Assembly: GCF_000738265.1 (NCBI RefSeq)
Contig: NZ_JFCQ01000020.1
Coordinates: 1-64,000, forward strand
DNA length: 64,000 nt
Source of the DNA: Corynebacterium jeikeium
GTDB taxonomy: Bacteria > Actinomycetota > Actinomycetes > Mycobacteriales > Mycobacteriaceae
Direction: 5' to 3'
Positions 63,683 through 64,000 of this stretch are shown here, in pieces (the stretch's first letter is position 1; each line of letters opens with the position of its first letter). The notes under the pieces were generated by a model that searched no databases, was not told where the DNA came from, and was given only the letters and a program-made list of their open reading frames with translations. The translations under genes were made by a program, and so were the position numbers.

Positions 63683-64000
63683 TTAGCGCCGCAGCGCCAC
63701 CTGCGCGATCCGGCGCACCGCATCTTCCACTGCGTAGTCGGGGTCCGCGCTGTGGCCCTTCACCCCAGCATCCAGTGCGCCGGTGATCTGTACCGCCTGG
63801 GCGATCATGGGGGTGCTCCAGCGCCGGGCCGTACGGATCGTCTTATCCAGCTTCCACGGCGCCATGCCGAACTTGGCCGCATCGCGGCGGGAATTAATGT
63901 TGCCCGCCCCGGCGACCTTTGCAATGTCCGCCACCGCGGAGCTCAGAGCGCTGGCCAGCAACACAGGTGGCACGCCTAGCTGCAGGGCCCGGCGCGCCAG
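63683..64000 (-). CDS. holA: DNA polymerase III delta subunit, C-terminal part (cut by right edge)
   Basis: The reverse strand is open from the right edge to the stop at 63683-63685, 105 residues: ARRALQLGVPPVLLASALSS, GMAPWKLDKTIRTARRW and EDAVRRIAQVALRR. This matches the collar domain of HolA, the clamp-loader delta subunit, which neighbours rpsT and lepA in corynebacteria. The N-terminal ATPase-like domains lie outside. Convergent with the previous gene, 6 nt apart. Confidence 0.85.
   Translation of the reverse strand: MARRALQLGVPPVLLASALSSAVADIAKVAGAGNINSRRDAAKFGMAPWKLDKTIRTARRWSTPMIAQAVQITGALDAGVKGHSADPDYAVEDAVRRIAQVALRR

Overview
The window is a stretch of the chromosome of a high-GC, mycothiol-using actinobacterium, most likely a Corynebacterium. 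Support comes from several independent points. There is a 6C small RNA. A TAGAC-N6-GTCTA McbR-type operator sits in front of an aecD-like C-S lyase. An S-nitrosomycothiol reductase (mscR) is paired with a metallo-hydrolase. The backbone order hemW-hrcA-dnaJ-rsmE-phoH-ybeY-CBS-era-recO-uppS / zur / glyS / dgt / dnaG, and the lepA / rpsT / holA block, are typical of corynebacteria. The many low-complexity protein inserts and the GC level suit the C. jeikeium/urealyticum group, but the species is inference.

Layout. 1-0.8 kb: the 5' end of an IS256-family transposase cut by the left edge. 1.0-2.9 kb: three Ltp-domain surface proteins, the first a headless remnant. 3.0-7.2 kb: copper efflux (copA-csoR with a CsoR-like operator) and the mscR-MBL detoxification pair. 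7.3-16.1 kb: dnaG, a GMC oxidoreductase, an anchored RNase Sa/barnase-like protein, dgt, a DUF218 protein and a TPM-domain membrane protein. 16.1-16.8 kb: a non-coding interval with a duplicated gene end and two 126-bp structured elements whose stems covary. 16.8-25.6 kb: phosphate transporter, glyS, 6C RNA, zur, ferritin-VIT metal exporter, uppS, recO and two DUF4282 proteins. 25.7-34.9 kb: one long leftward housekeeping cluster (era to hemW: ribosome maturation, chaperone, heat-shock repressor, heme chaperone). 35-48 kb: fadD-type ligase, malQ, M3 peptidase, carboxylesterase, aecD, ABC exporter and class III aminotransferase. 48-59 kb: CsbD, hydroxyacyl-CoA dehydrogenase, BCCT transporter, secreted and surface proteins, a bile-acid-type symporter with no visible start, quinone oxidoreductase, lipoprotein and FUSC transporter. 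59-64 kb: lepA, a PemK/MazF-fold protein, rpsT, an ADP-ribosylglycohydrolase-fold protein and the C-terminus of holA.

Most genes are ordinary core functions in tight, often overlapping leftward operons, and several appear to be leaderless. The most unusual signals are non-coding: the twin 126-bp elements at 16.33-16.71 kb, and a dispersed short motif (T-rich tract then GACGCC) found on both strands in many genes and frames. Among proteins, DnaG has lost three of four zinc ligands, and the ADP-ribosylglycohydrolase has lost most of its metal-binding aspartates. No tRNA, rRNA or CRISPR array was seen. All counts here are by eye; no database search was possible.
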